DNA of 64,000 nucleotides from Flavobacterium sp. JAS (GTDB lineage: Bacteria; Bacteroidota; Bacteroidia; Flavobacteriales; Flavobacteriaceae). The position numbers were made by a program, and so were the translations under genes. The DNA lies in contig NZ_JAJMOX010000003.1 of NCBI RefSeq assembly GCF_020991455.1, positions 186,001 to 250,000 on the forward strand. Reading direction: 5' to 3'. This document shows positions 35,472-44,419 of this stretch, piece by piece. A model generated the notes under the pieces. The model worked only from the letters and a program-made list of their open reading frames with translations. It was not told where the DNA came from and ran no database searches. How positions within the stretch are numbered: position 1 is the first letter of the stretch; every line of letters begins with the position of its first letter.

Positions 35472-35560
35472 TTTCACGCAGATTCTGCAGATTTGAGCAG
35501 ATAAAATTTAGATAATTATCTGCGTGCATTTGCTTAAATCTTTTTAAAATCTGCGTGAAA
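35472..35560. repeat. Inverted repeat TTTCACGCAGATT...AATCTGCGTGAAA
   Basis: 13-bp perfect outer arms plus an inner copy of CTGCGTG; fills most of the 273-bp gap 35365-35637. Likely a dispersed intergenic palindrome; no gene visible there. Confidence 0.65.
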
Positions 35561-35637
35561 AAATATTTAGGCAAATAAGCGAAATATAGATTTAAAACTT
35601 TTATTAATTGCACCCAACGGTTTAAAAATAGTTGTTT

Positions 35638-36330
35638 ATGAAGATAATTGGACTTATAGGCGGGATTAGCTGGGTTTCGACAGCAGATTATTACAAACTT
35701 ATAAATCAGGGGATGAACGAGAAAATGGGAGGACTTAACTTCTCAGAATGTTTGATTTATTCTTTCAATTATGCTGATATAAAAAAGAACAACGATGCCA
35801 ATGATTGGGATCGTACTTTTGAAATGCTTTTTAAAGCTTGTCAATTCTTAAAATCGGGTGGAGCAGAAGCGATTCTTTTATGTGCCAATACCATGCACTT
35901 AATTGCTGATAGACTTGAAAAAGCTATTGATTTGCCTATTATTCACATTGCTACAGAAACGGCTATTCAAATTGAAAAGCAAAACCTTAAAAAAGTGGCT
36001 CTTTTGGGAACTAAGTTTACAATGGAACTGGATTTCTTTAAAGAAAAACTGAGTGCTAGAGGTATTGAAGCCATTATTCCGGAGAATAGTGAGGACAGAG
36101 ATTTTCTACATACTACAATTTTTGAGGAATTAGGAAAAGGTATCGTTACTGACGAAACTAAAAAACATATTTTGAGGATTACAAATGAACTAATAGAAAA
36201 TGGTGCCGAAGGTGTTATTCTGGGTTGTACAGAACTTCCTTTGGTTATAAAACCAGAAGATGTTACTGTTCCTGTTTTTGATACCACTTTAATACATTCA
36301 AATGCTGCAATAGCATTCCAATTGTCTTAA
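35638..36330 (+). CDS. Aspartate/glutamate racemase family protein
   Basis: 230 aa from the ATG at 35638 (two codons inside the TTG frame). The two catalytic Cys regions are visible: LLCANTMH and ILGCTELPLV, in the usual order; the N-terminal KIIGLIGGISWVSTADYY is typical. Racemises an acidic amino acid or a related compound by a two-base Cys mechanism. No cell-wall genes adjoin it, so its substrate is uncertain. Confidence 0.85.
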   Translation: MKIIGLIGGISWVSTADYYKLINQGMNEKMGGLNFSECLIYSFNYADIKKNNDANDWDRTFEMLFKACQFLKSGGAEAILLCANTMHLIADRLEKAIDLPIIHIATETAIQIEKQNLKKVALLGTKFTMELDFFKEKLSARGIEAIIPENSEDRDFLHTTIFEELGKGIVTDETKKHILRITNELIENGAEGVILGCTELPLVIKPEDVTVPVFDTTLIHSNAAIAFQLS

Positions 36331-36342
36331 AATATACAAATA

Positions 36343-36382
36343 AAAAAGAGCCCCGAATATCTAAATTCGGGGCTCTTTTTTT
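36343..36382. terminator. Bidirectional terminator between convergent genes
   Basis: 16-bp perfect stem (36343-36358 and 36365-36380, AGAGCCCCGAAT core), 6-nt loop, A-run and T-run on both sides. Confidence 0.92.
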
Positions 36383-36394
36383 ATATTAAGAAAA

Positions 36395-37231
36395 CTACTG
36401 TTTTTTAGAAGTTTCTTTTTTAGTATCGATTTCAGGTACAATTACTTTTTTCTTGTATAAAGGTATAAAGTAAGAAACTGTGTAATTAAAACCTACTCCA
36501 AAATTTCCATCATAAGTTCTGTTAAAACCAGGAATGTAAAGATTGTCAAAGCCGCTTGGTTTGTTATTCATAACTAAAAGTTTTAGCTGAACACCAAAAC
36601 CTACAAATATGTTATTAAATACCTTGGCTTTTATTCCCATCGCAACTTCAAGCCATCCGGCTGTTAAACCGTTGAATTTTTCGCCGGACACAATCGCAGG
36701 CTGTTCTCCCCAATACGGATTAGGATTATAGATTTTATAACTGTTTATTTGTTGGCTAAACGAGCTAAAACCACCTCTTAAACCTATCGTAATCAGGTTT
36801 TCCATGTCAAGCCAGTTTTGGTACATATTATAGTCAAAACCTCCTTTTATATAAGTTCCGTTTGTGGTTGAGTTTAGTCTGTCGTCGTCAGTTGTTTTGT
36901 CTTCATAACCAAGTTCGGCTGCCAGATAGTATTTTTTCGTCAAGCGAAAATCTCCCACAAATTCAACACCTTTATAATCTTTATCATAAAGTCCACGAGT
37001 CAGTTTATATAAATCGACACCCACACGCAAACCATAACGATCTGTTTTAGGAACGGAATCTTTTTTTGTTTCCTGAATTGCCGGTTTAGCAGTTTCAGCT
37101 TTGGGTTTTGCTTTTGGCTTTTCGGGAACAATTTCTTTTGTTGCTGTAGTAGTCGGCGTTTCCTGGGCTTGAACCAAAAACATTGAAAACAATAAGCAAA
37201 AACTAAAAGTATATTTTAATGTGTGTCTCAT
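36395..37231 (-). CDS. DUF6048 family outer-membrane-barrel-like protein
   Basis: 278 aa from the ATG at 37231 (an ATG four codons earlier at 37243 is also possible). Signal peptide (FSFCLLFSMFLVQAQ), a Pro/Ala/Lys-rich linker (about 25-65) and a small beta-barrel-like domain with GLRVGVDLYKLTRGL and a final aromatic strand (GVGFNYTVSYFIPLYKKK). It overlaps the DUF6452 gene by about 29 bp. This pair is typical for Flavobacteriaceae; its function is unknown. Confidence 0.7.
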   Translation of the reverse strand: MRHTLKYTFSFCLLFSMFLVQAQETPTTTATKEIVPEKPKAKPKAETAKPAIQETKKDSVPKTDRYGLRVGVDLYKLTRGLYDKDYKGVEFVGDFRLTKKYYLAAELGYEDKTTDDDRLNSTTNGTYIKGGFDYNMYQNWLDMENLITIGLRGGFSSFSQQINSYKIYNPNPYWGEQPAIVSGEKFNGLTAGWLEVAMGIKAKVFNNIFVGFGVQLKLLVMNNKPSGFDNLYIPGFNRTYDGNFGVGFNYTVSYFIPLYKKKVIVPEIDTKKETSKKQ

Positions 37232-37769
37232 TTTCAGATTCAATGTTATATTTTTCTACGTTAATGACTCTTATCCAAGGTCCATCTACTCCCGGGCTAT
37301 ATATAAAAGGCTGTGATACTGGATCGGCAACAAAAGGATTTAATGTAAAAGTAGTTTTATAGCCACATGCTCTTGATACATATAAGTCCTGATGTGTATA
37401 GTCAAATCGTATTACATCTTTATTAATCAAAGTGGGATCTGTACTTGCAGCATTATAAATAAAACTATAAGTGGTAGTGTTTTCATTTGTTTTTAACGGA
37501 ATTGAAATTGAAGTACCATTTGCATAATACTTAGTATCTGTTGTACTAGTTTCGTTAAAAACAATTCCCTCAGCCAAATCATTACCATCCTTATCTTTTC
37601 CAACTACTTTTAAATTGGTTACTTTTCTAGGTAAACTTGCATCAGCATTATCAAAAAATGATATTACCAATCGCGGAGTAGTAGGAGTAGTTGGATCGCA
37701 AATATCATCTTTCTCGCAGCTTGATAAGCCAAAAGTAAAGAGCAATAAAAAAGCTACTATTTTTTTCAT
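37203..37769 (-). CDS. DUF6452 family lipoprotein
   Basis: 188 aa with lipobox Cys18 (FGLSSC). The CEKDDICDPTTPTTPRLVI start and FNETSTTDTKYYANG stretch are characteristic of the DUF6452 family. The gene lies between rlmD and DUF6048 on the same strand, starting 14 bp after the rlmD stop. Probably a surface lipoprotein that partners the DUF6048 barrel; this is inferred from adjacency. Confidence 0.72.
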   Translation of the reverse strand: MKKIVAFLLLFTFGLSSCEKDDICDPTTPTTPRLVISFFDNADASLPRKVTNLKVVGKDKDGNDLAEGIVFNETSTTDTKYYANGTSISIPLKTNENTTTYSFIYNAASTDPTLINKDVIRFDYTHQDLYVSRACGYKTTFTLNPFVADPVSQPFIYSPGVDGPWIRVINVEKYNIESENETHIKIYF

Positions 37770-37782
37770 TTATAGTTTTTTG

Positions 37783-39195
37783 TTATCGAAGTTCTAAAAG
37801 TACAACATTTTCAACATGATGCGTTTGCGGAAACATATCGACCGGACGCACACGTGTAACTTTGTATTTTTCATCCATTAGAGCCAAATCACGAGCTTGT
37901 GTTGCTGAATTACAACTTACATAAACTACTTTTTTAGGAGCAATTTTCAAGATTTGATCAATAACGTCTTTGTGCATTCCGTCACGAGGCGGATCTGTGA
38001 TAATAACATCAGGTTTTCCATGTTGAGCGATAAAACTTTCGTTAAATACCACTTTCATGTCTCCTACAAAAAACTCACAATTAGTTATATTATTGCGTTC
38101 AGCATTTGCTTTAGCGTCTAAAATCGCTTCGGGAACACTTTCTACACCAATTACTTTTTTCGCTTTTTTAGAAACGAATTGTGCAATAGTTCCTGTTCCT
38201 GTATATAAATCATAAACAGTTTCATTACCAGAAAGTCCGGCAAAGTCGCGTGTTATTTTGTATAATTCATACGCTTGGTCAGAATTGGTTTGGTAAAAAG
38301 ATTTAGCATTGATGCTGAATTTTAAACCTTCCATTTCTTCCAGAATATAATCTCTACCTTTATATAGTTTGATATTCTGATCGTAAATAGTATCGTTTTG
38401 TTTTGAATTTACGACATATTGCAATGAAGTAATTTGTGGAAACTTCTCGTAAAGATGATCTAAAATAAGTTCACGATTTTTTTTGTCATTTTCGAAAAAC
38501 TGAATCAAAACCATGATTTCTCCGGTTGAAGCCGTACGGATCATAAAAGTTCTCAATAAACCAGATTGTTCTCTAGGATTAAAGAATGCTAAATTATGCT
38601 CGTTTGCAAAATCTCTGATCTCGTTTCTGATCGCGTTTGAAGGATCTTCTTGTAAATGACATTTGTTGATGTCAAGAATTTTATCCCACATCTTCGGAAT
38701 GTGAAATCCTAAGGCGTTTCTGTTTCCTAAATCTTCTGTGCTTTCAATTTCCTTTTCGGTTAACCAACGGCTGTTAGAAAACGAAAATTCCATTTTGTTT
38801 CTATAGAAAAACTGTTTTTCTGAACCTAAAATATCTTCAAATTCAGGAAGTTCAACCTTTCCTATGCGTTGCAAATGATTTTTTACCTCATTTTGTTTAT
38901 AATACAACTGTTGGCTGTATTTCATATTTTGCCATTTACATCCTCCACAAACTCCAAAATGCTCGCATATTGGTTCTATACGATGTTCTGAAAATTCGTG
39001 AAATTTTACGGCTTTGCCTTCATAATAGGCTTTTCTTTTTTTGAAAGTTTGTACGTCAACTACATCACCCGGAACAACATTCGGAATAAAGATTACTTTT
39101 CCGTCAGGAGCCTTAGCCACTGACACTCCCTTTGCTCCAGCATCAAGAACCTGAATTTGATGAAAGACAACTTTGTCTGTATTTTTTCTTCCCAT
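37783..39195 (-). CDS. rlmD: 23S rRNA (uracil-5-)-methyltransferase RlmD
   Basis: 470 aa. N-terminal TRAM domain, then four iron-sulfur Cys in the CEHFGVCGGCKWQ region, a SAM-binding VYDLYTGTGTIAQF, and the catalytic nucleophile Cys in KVVYVSCNSATQARD. Acts on U1939-type uridine in 23S rRNA (or a nearby uridine). First gene of a probable rlmD-DUF6452-DUF6048 operon. Confidence 0.9.
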   Translation of the reverse strand: MGRKNTDKVVFHQIQVLDAGAKGVSVAKAPDGKVIFIPNVVPGDVVDVQTFKKRKAYYEGKAVKFHEFSEHRIEPICEHFGVCGGCKWQNMKYSQQLYYKQNEVKNHLQRIGKVELPEFEDILGSEKQFFYRNKMEFSFSNSRWLTEKEIESTEDLGNRNALGFHIPKMWDKILDINKCHLQEDPSNAIRNEIRDFANEHNLAFFNPREQSGLLRTFMIRTASTGEIMVLIQFFENDKKNRELILDHLYEKFPQITSLQYVVNSKQNDTIYDQNIKLYKGRDYILEEMEGLKFSINAKSFYQTNSDQAYELYKITRDFAGLSGNETVYDLYTGTGTIAQFVSKKAKKVIGVESVPEAILDAKANAERNNITNCEFFVGDMKVVFNESFIAQHGKPDVIITDPPRDGMHKDVIDQILKIAPKKVVYVSCNSATQARDLALMDEKYKVTRVRPVDMFPQTHHVENVVLLELR

Positions 39196-39199
39196 AGCG

Positions 39200-39207
39200 C
39201 AAAAATA
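39200..39207 (-). promoter_or_regulatory. -7 box at the rlmD start
   Basis: TATTTTTG on the minus strand ends 4 bp before the ATG (39195), so transcription would start at or next to the start codon. No clear -33 element. Confidence 0.45.
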
Positions 39208-39290
39208 AGGGTTTGTAAACTTTTATAAATTTAAATTTCAAAATATTTTATCAATTTCTTTAAAATACTAGTTTTATCGAGTTTAAAAGC

Positions 39291-39298
39291 TAACTTTG
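39291..39298 (+). promoter_or_regulatory. -7 box of the histidine kinase gene
   Basis: TAACTTTG, an exact TAnnTTTG match, 56 bp before the ATG at 39355; no convincing -33 element. Confidence 0.4.
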
Positions 39299-39354
39299 TT
39301 AATAGCAATAAGCCCAAATGCTGCATTTTTAACCTATAGTATTGTTATTATTTT

Positions 39355-40410
39355 ATGAAGTTGTATCATAATCTTTCGCAAATAGGCTTTCTAAGAAAAA
39401 GTTATGTGTTCAAATTTCTATTTGTTGCTTTCATAGGTATCCATATCCCCTTAATTGGTATATTGTTTTTCGTACTTTTTTCAAATCACTCTATTTCTCC
39501 AATTTCAATTATAATTTTTGCTTTAATAATGACTTTATTAGCAACTTTAGTGACGCTTTTGGTTTTAAATCAATTAATTAAGCCTATTTCTTTAGCATCT
39601 AAATCTCTGGATGATTATAGAAATAACAGACAATTATCGGTTTTACCAACAGAATATACAGATGAAGCGGGATTATTGATGTGTAATATTCAGGAATCAA
39701 TCTATGAATCTGAAAGTTTTATAAATGAAAAACAGGATTTGATTTACATGCTTTCTCATGATTTGAAAAATTTCGCTGGTAACCCGCAAGGTTTGGCAAA
39801 GTTAATTTTAAGCGAAAATCCATCAGATTCGATTAAGCATTTGGCGGAATTAATTTGTGAATCGACTAATTTGCAATTCCGATACATCGAAAATTTCATA
39901 AAACTTCTCAAGGAACAGGATCAGGTTGTAAAAGTAAATCAGGATCCAAAAACAATTATATTTCCTAATATTTTACCTTTTATAAACGAGCAGGTTGAGC
40001 AGCGTTTAATTGATAAAAATATTAAACTGACTTTAAGCTTAGAACTGGTCGAAGCAAAACTTAAAATAGATGAAGGTTTATTGGTTCAGGTTTTGGTTAA
40101 TTTAGTCAGCAATGCAATTAAGTTCTCTTATTTTGACAGCGAAATTAAAGTTAGAATATATCTTCAAAATTCGAATTTGGTTATAAGTGTTATAGATAAA
40201 GGAATTGGTTTTGATAAAACTCAGATTGATGAATTGTTTAAGAAATTTACCAAAATGAGCCGATTAGGAACTGCCAATGAATTATCAACCGGAATTGGGT
40301 TGTATTTGTGCAAGAAAATTATCGAAAGAAACAAAGGTAAATTAACCGCCATCAGCGAAGGAAAAAACAAAGGAGCTGAATTTAAAATTGAGTTTGATAT
40401 TAATTATTGA
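39355..40410 (+). CDS. Sensor histidine kinase with two transmembrane segments
   Basis: 351 aa. Two helices (about 20-45 and 50-75), a short HAMP-like linker (LIKPISLASKSLDDYRNNRQ), a phosphoacceptor His in LIYMLSHDLKNF, then HATPase boxes: NLVSNAIKFS, DKGIGFDKTQ and TGIGLYLCKKII. There is essentially no periplasmic sensor domain, so it probably senses the membrane or partner proteins. No response regulator is adjacent (orphan kinase). Confidence 0.85.
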   Translation: MKLYHNLSQIGFLRKSYVFKFLFVAFIGIHIPLIGILFFVLFSNHSISPISIIIFALIMTLLATLVTLLVLNQLIKPISLASKSLDDYRNNRQLSVLPTEYTDEAGLLMCNIQESIYESESFINEKQDLIYMLSHDLKNFAGNPQGLAKLILSENPSDSIKHLAELICESTNLQFRYIENFIKLLKEQDQVVKVNQDPKTIIFPNILPFINEQVEQRLIDKNIKLTLSLELVEAKLKIDEGLLVQVLVNLVSNAIKFSYFDSEIKVRIYLQNSNLVISVIDKGIGFDKTQIDELFKKFTKMSRLGTANELSTGIGLYLCKKIIERNKGKLTAISEGKNKGAEFKIEFDINY

Positions 40411-40462
40411 TTAAAAAAGGTACAAAGATGCAAAGGTTCAGAGTGACAAAGGTTTTCTGTTG

Positions 40463-40487
40463 AGACGCACAGTAGTGCGTCTTTTTT
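40463..40487 (+). terminator. Terminator after the histidine kinase
   Basis: 8-bp stem AGACGCAC/GTGCGTCT, 4-nt loop and T6 run. It lies inside a larger interval whose ends also pair (GGTACAAAG at 40419 with CTTTGTACC at 40545). Confidence 0.8.
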
Positions 40488-40561
40488 AGAATATAAAGGT
40501 TTTGTAGTCAGTCTGTAAAACTTTGAACCTTTGTAGCTTTGAACCTTTGTACCTAGATTTC

Positions 40562-41449
40562 TCAATCAAATAAATCAGAAGAAAGATAACGATCACCACG
40601 ATCGCAGATAACCGCTACGATTACACCTGATTCCAATTGTTCGGCAATTTTTAACGCTACGGCAACAGAACCTCCGCTGCTCATTCCTGCAAAAACGCCT
40701 TCTTCAAGCGCTAATCTTTTAGTCATTGCACGAGCTTCTTCTTCGCTAACATCAATTACGGTATCTACTTTTGAAGCATCAAAAATCTTCGGTAAATATT
40801 CCTGTGGCCATTTACGAATTCCCGGAATTTGAGATCCGTCGCTTGGCTGCGCTCCAATGATTTGAATTGCCGGATTTTTTTCTTTTAAATAAGTCGAAGT
40901 TCCAATGATCGTTCCCGTAGTTCCCATTGCCGAAACAAAGTGTGTAACGGTTCCGTCAGTATCATTCCAGATTTCAGGACCGGTAGTTTTATAATGTGCT
41001 TTCCAGTTGTCCTCATTTGCAAACTGATTTAGCATCAAATAACCGCCTTCTGCCACTTTTTTGTCGGCATAATCCCTTGAACCAATAATTCCTTCGCTAG
41101 CAGGCGTTAAAATCACTGTAGCGCCATAAGCACGCATTGTTTGAGTGCGTTCTTTTGTAGAATCTTCGGGTAAAACCAATTCTATTTCTATTTGAAACAA
41201 TTGAGCAATCATCGCAAGAGCAATTCCGGTGTTGCCACTTGTTGCTTCAATTAGTTTGTCTCCTTTTTTAATATCGCCTCTTTCAAGAGCCGAAGCAATC
41301 ATATTGTATGCGGCTCTGTCTTTTACACTTCCGCCGGGATTATTTCCTTCGAGCTTTAGTAAAAGTTTTACGTTTTTATTTTTAACCAAATTGACAGTTT
41401 CCATCAAAGGAGTATTTCCAATTAGGTTAAGCAATTTCTGTGGACCCAT
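40562..41449 (-). CDS. cysM: Cysteine synthase (O-acetylserine sulfhydrylase) CysM-type
   Basis: 295 aa. PLP Lys43 in NNPGGSVKDRAA, substrate loop EATSGNTGIALAM and the C-terminal FAGMSSGGSV. CysM-type by length and by IGAQPSDGSQIPGIRKW. Makes L-cysteine from O-acetylserine and sulfide (or thiosulfate). Stands 1 bp downstream of the serine acetyltransferase gene: a two-step cysteine operon. Confidence 0.92.
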   Translation of the reverse strand: MGPQKLLNLIGNTPLMETVNLVKNKNVKLLLKLEGNNPGGSVKDRAAYNMIASALERGDIKKGDKLIEATSGNTGIALAMIAQLFQIEIELVLPEDSTKERTQTMRAYGATVILTPASEGIIGSRDYADKKVAEGGYLMLNQFANEDNWKAHYKTTGPEIWNDTDGTVTHFVSAMGTTGTIIGTSTYLKEKNPAIQIIGAQPSDGSQIPGIRKWPQEYLPKIFDASKVDTVIDVSEEEARAMTKRLALEEGVFAGMSSGGSVAVALKIAEQLESGVIVAVICDRGDRYLSSDLFD

Positions 41450-41450
41450 T

Positions 41451-42242
41451 TTATTTTTTTTCTTTTATTTTAACTTCAGTTGTAGTAGTGTTTAGAACGA
41501 TAGAATCTTCGGGAATCGATTTGGTAATCCATGCATTTCCTCCCACAATACTATTTTTGCCAATAACGGTTTCGCCTCCCAAAATAGTTGCATTGGCATA
41601 AATGCAAACATTTGCTTCTACTGTTGGATGTCTTTTGGCGTTTTTCATTTCCTTGCTTACGCTTAATGCTCCCAGAGTTACACCTTGGTAGATTTTAACA
41701 TGTTTTTTGATAACGGTCGTTTGACCAATAACAATTCCGGTTGCGTGATCGATAAAAAACGGCGATGCAATTTGAGCACCGGCATGAATATCAGTTCCGG
41801 TAATTCGATGCGCATATTCGCTCATTAATCTTGAGAATAATAACAAATCCAGATTATAAAGTTCATGACTTAATCTGTAAATAGCGATGGCGTAGAAACC
41901 GGGATATGCCAAATAAACCTCGTCGATACTATTTGATGCAGGGTCATTCTCTAAAATATAGGAAGCATCATCATTTAGTTTTTCTAAGACGCTGGGTAAT
42001 TTTTCGAGGAATCGGTCCCAAATAGATTCGCATAAGTTCTGAGGTTTTTTGCAGGCCAGAACGGCAATCTCTTTAAAGCGGATTTCGAGTTCGTCAATGC
42101 TCTCGTCTAAAGCTGCATTTGAATCAAAAAGAGTGTAGAAAAGCTTTTCGGTAAAATCTTCTGTTTTGGTTTTGATTCCGTAATTAATGTTTGAATGGCT
42201 TTTTAGAGCTTTTATATTTTGTATGATACTGTCTTTTGTCAC
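41451..42242 (-). CDS. cysE: Serine O-acetyltransferase (EpsC-type CysE)
   Basis: 263 aa. Left-handed beta-helix with hexapeptide repeats; diagnostic DIHAGAQIASPFFIDHATG and QGVTLGALS. Converts L-serine and acetyl-CoA to O-acetylserine, the substrate for the next gene. The N-terminal helical part is somewhat longer than in the E. coli enzyme. First gene of the cysE-cysM unit. Confidence 0.9.
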   Translation of the reverse strand: MTKDSIIQNIKALKSHSNINYGIKTKTEDFTEKLFYTLFDSNAALDESIDELEIRFKEIAVLACKKPQNLCESIWDRFLEKLPSVLEKLNDDASYILENDPASNSIDEVYLAYPGFYAIAIYRLSHELYNLDLLLFSRLMSEYAHRITGTDIHAGAQIASPFFIDHATGIVIGQTTVIKKHVKIYQGVTLGALSVSKEMKNAKRHPTVEANVCIYANATILGGETVIGKNSIVGGNAWITKSIPEDSIVLNTTTTEVKIKEKK

Positions 42243-42432
42243 AATTGTAAAATTGAGTGGATAATTTAAAACGTTAAAAGTAAGGCGTTTTTTGTAAATA
42301 AGGGCACGAATTAACTAAAGAAATTTTGCATAGCAAATTCTATTTGTGATAAAAAAAAGAATGATAAAAGCGATTATTTTATATGATTCTTAAGAAGTTA
42401 AATGCGTAAATTAGCCAGTAAAATTTATAAAA

Positions 42433-43134
42433 ATGAAAAATAATTCAACTTTTAAAAGCGCTATTTCTAATCTTGAATTTCCCGAAAGTCAGAAAATTTA
42501 TGGAAAATCGATACATGATCCAATTTTAGGACTAATTATCAAGGATCATCCTTCTTTTTGCGAAGACGATTGTATTGCGGTTAAGGAGTTAAATGAATAT
42601 CGCCAAAAATATGTTTCGAATTATTTGTCTACCGAAATAGGTACGCTTTCTGATCTTGAAAAAAGTGTTATTACATCTCTAAAAGAAGACAGATCAATTG
42701 TGACTATTGCAGAAGATGAGCAGGAAACCAGAAGCTTTGGACAGAAAATAGCAGATCAGGTGGCAGATTTTGGCGGAAGCTGGACGTTTATTATTTCGTT
42801 TTTAGCTTTCATAGTCATTTGGATTAGTGCTAATGTTTATATTTTGGTTAATAAAGGTTTTGATCCATATCCGTTTATTTTATTGAATTTGATTTTATCC
42901 TGTATCGCCGCATTGCAAGCTCCGGTAATTATGATGAGCCAAAATCGTCAGGAAGAAAAAGACAGAAACAGAGCCAAAAAAGATTATATGATTAACCTGA
43001 AATCTGAATTAGAAATAAGAATGATTCACGATAAAATTGATCACATGATTATGCATCAACAACAGGAATTAATCGAAATTCAAAAAGTGCAAATCGAAAT
43101 GATGAATGATATTTTGAACCAGATTAAGAAATAA
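42433..43134 (+). CDS. DUF1003 family membrane protein
   Basis: 233 aa. Cytosolic N-terminal part, then two transmembrane helices (TFIISFLAFIVIWISANVYI; PFILLNLILSCIAALQAPVI) with the DUF1003 signature GGSWTFI and MMSQNRQEEKDR, then a His/Met-rich C-terminal helix. Function unknown. A similar N-terminal CENTRY-like segment (EDDCIAVKEL) is present. Confidence 0.82.
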   Translation: MKNNSTFKSAISNLEFPESQKIYGKSIHDPILGLIIKDHPSFCEDDCIAVKELNEYRQKYVSNYLSTEIGTLSDLEKSVITSLKEDRSIVTIAEDEQETRSFGQKIADQVADFGGSWTFIISFLAFIVIWISANVYILVNKGFDPYPFILLNLILSCIAALQAPVIMMSQNRQEEKDRNRAKKDYMINLKSELEIRMIHDKIDHMIMHQQQELIEIQKVQIEMMNDILNQIKK

Positions 43135-43160
43135 TTTGAGCAATTTTTGAATGAAAAAAA

Positions 43161-43445
43161 TTAAAGATAGAAGTGTTTATAATAGTATCCACCAAGCATA
43201 AAAACGAGATTTATGAATGCGATATTCCAAACGATTTTTTTGTAGTTTCTCGATTTATCTAAAAAATACAAAGCGACAAAAGCGAAAAAGATAAGGGTAG
43301 AATAAAGCGCCGGATACATCTGAAAAGCGGCCGAAAATTCGCCTTGAAAAAGTAAGAATAAAGCGCGCTGAAAACCACATCCCAAACACTCAACTCCGAA
43401 GAATGTTTTGAACAGGCAGGGGATCATATATTTCTCTAAATTCAA
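43161..43445 (-). CDS. DUF2752 small membrane protein
   Basis: 94 aa with the DUF2752 signature (CLFKTFFGVECLGCGFQRAL) and two further hydrophobic helices. Convergent with the DUF1003 gene. Function unknown. Confidence 0.82.
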   Translation of the reverse strand: MNLEKYMIPCLFKTFFGVECLGCGFQRALFLLFQGEFSAAFQMYPALYSTLIFFAFVALYFLDKSRNYKKIVWNIAFINLVFMLGGYYYKHFYL

Positions 43446-43550
43446 GTCGATTATTTTTTACAATTTTACAAAAAAATATTTGATAACATGTCAAAAGGAG
43501 TGAACTGCTATTTTAAAGTTTTATACTTTTGAACTCTTATACTTTAAAAT

Positions 43551-43736
43551 ATGAAAGCGATTAAAATTATAATAATGATTCTTGCCATTTCGGTTGCGTT
43601 ATACGAGCAGGTTTCGGCAGAAAAGAATGTCTATATCACGGTAATTGCAATTGCAGTTTTCATGTTTGGAATGATGCAGCTGAGCGCAAAAACACCAAGT
43701 AAAAATCAAGATAAAGAGGAGCAGGATGTTAACTAA
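43551..43736 (+). CDS. Small membrane protein upstream of Smr gene
   Basis: 61 aa, two hydrophobic stretches and an acidic tail. It overlaps the next gene's start by 11 bp, implying translational coupling. No family recognised. Confidence 0.6.
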   Translation: MKAIKIIIMILAISVALYEQVSAEKNVYITVIAIAVFMFGMMQLSAKTPSKNQDKEEQDVN

Positions 43737-44277
43737 AGGAGATAAGGTTTCAGTCTTAGACGAAGCCATAAACGGAACGGTAGTTTCGGTTAAAAATAAC
43801 GAAGTTTTAATAGAAACAGAAGACGGATTTACGATGACGTTTTTTGTCAACGAATTGCTTAAAATTCACGATTCCAGTAATTTAATGAATTCTATTAAAA
43901 GAATTAATTTAGATGAGATTACAAAAGAGAAAACAGAGCCAAAACCAAGAAGTTTTGTAAAAGAAAAGAAAGATAAACGCGAAATTCCGGCTCCCGAATT
44001 TGATTTACACATCGAAAAACTGGTTCCAAACAAACGCGGAATGTCAAATTATGATATCTTGACTTTACAGACCGAAACGGCAAAAAGACACATAGAATTT
44101 GCAATTAGAAATCGCATTCCAAAAATTGTTTTTATTCACGGTGTTGGCGAGGGAATTTTAAAAGCCGAACTTGATTTTTTATTGGGTCGTTATGACGGAA
44201 TAGATTTTCAGGATGCCAATTATCAAAAATATGGCTTAGGTGCCACCGAAGTTTATTTTAGGCAAAACAATAAATAA
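43726..44277 (+). CDS. Smr-domain protein (MutS2-type nuclease domain)
   Basis: 183 aa. N-terminal small beta domain (LTKGDKVSVLDEAINGTVVS) as in DUF2027-type Smr proteins, then an Smr domain with FDLHIEKL, the conserved HGVGEGILK and the final YGLGATEVYF. Probably a DNA/RNA structure-specific endonuclease or ribosome-rescue factor. Terminated by a strong convergent hairpin. Confidence 0.85.
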   Translation: MLTKGDKVSVLDEAINGTVVSVKNNEVLIETEDGFTMTFFVNELLKIHDSSNLMNSIKRINLDEITKEKTEPKPRSFVKEKKDKREIPAPEFDLHIEKLVPNKRGMSNYDILTLQTETAKRHIEFAIRNRIPKIVFIHGVGEGILKAELDFLLGRYDGIDFQDANYQKYGLGATEVYFRQNNK

Positions 44278-44316
44278 AGTTGTTTTTCGAGGCTAGAGTT
44301 GTTTATTTTTAAGCAA

Positions 44317-44381
44317 AAAAAAACGTCCGTTTTTCTTTCTGATTTTTAATTAAATCGGTTTTGAAAAACGGACGTTTTTTT
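44317..44381. terminator. Bidirectional terminator between convergent genes
   Basis: 19-bp perfect arms (44317-44335 and 44363-44381, ACGTCCGTTTTTC) with A- and T-runs at both sides. Confidence 0.9.
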
Positions 44382-44419
44382 GTAGGAATTAAATTGGTTT
44401 TAAAATTGTCTTTAAAGCC

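Noticed and set aside
42243..42432. Possible tRNA or RNA gene upstream of DUF1003
   Set aside because: No cloverleaf, anticodon arm or stable hairpin could be drawn; plain AT-rich promoter region.
43599..43850. Minus-strand ORF across the small membrane/Smr genes
   Set aside because: Opposite-strand shadow; the plus-strand Smr domain is clear.
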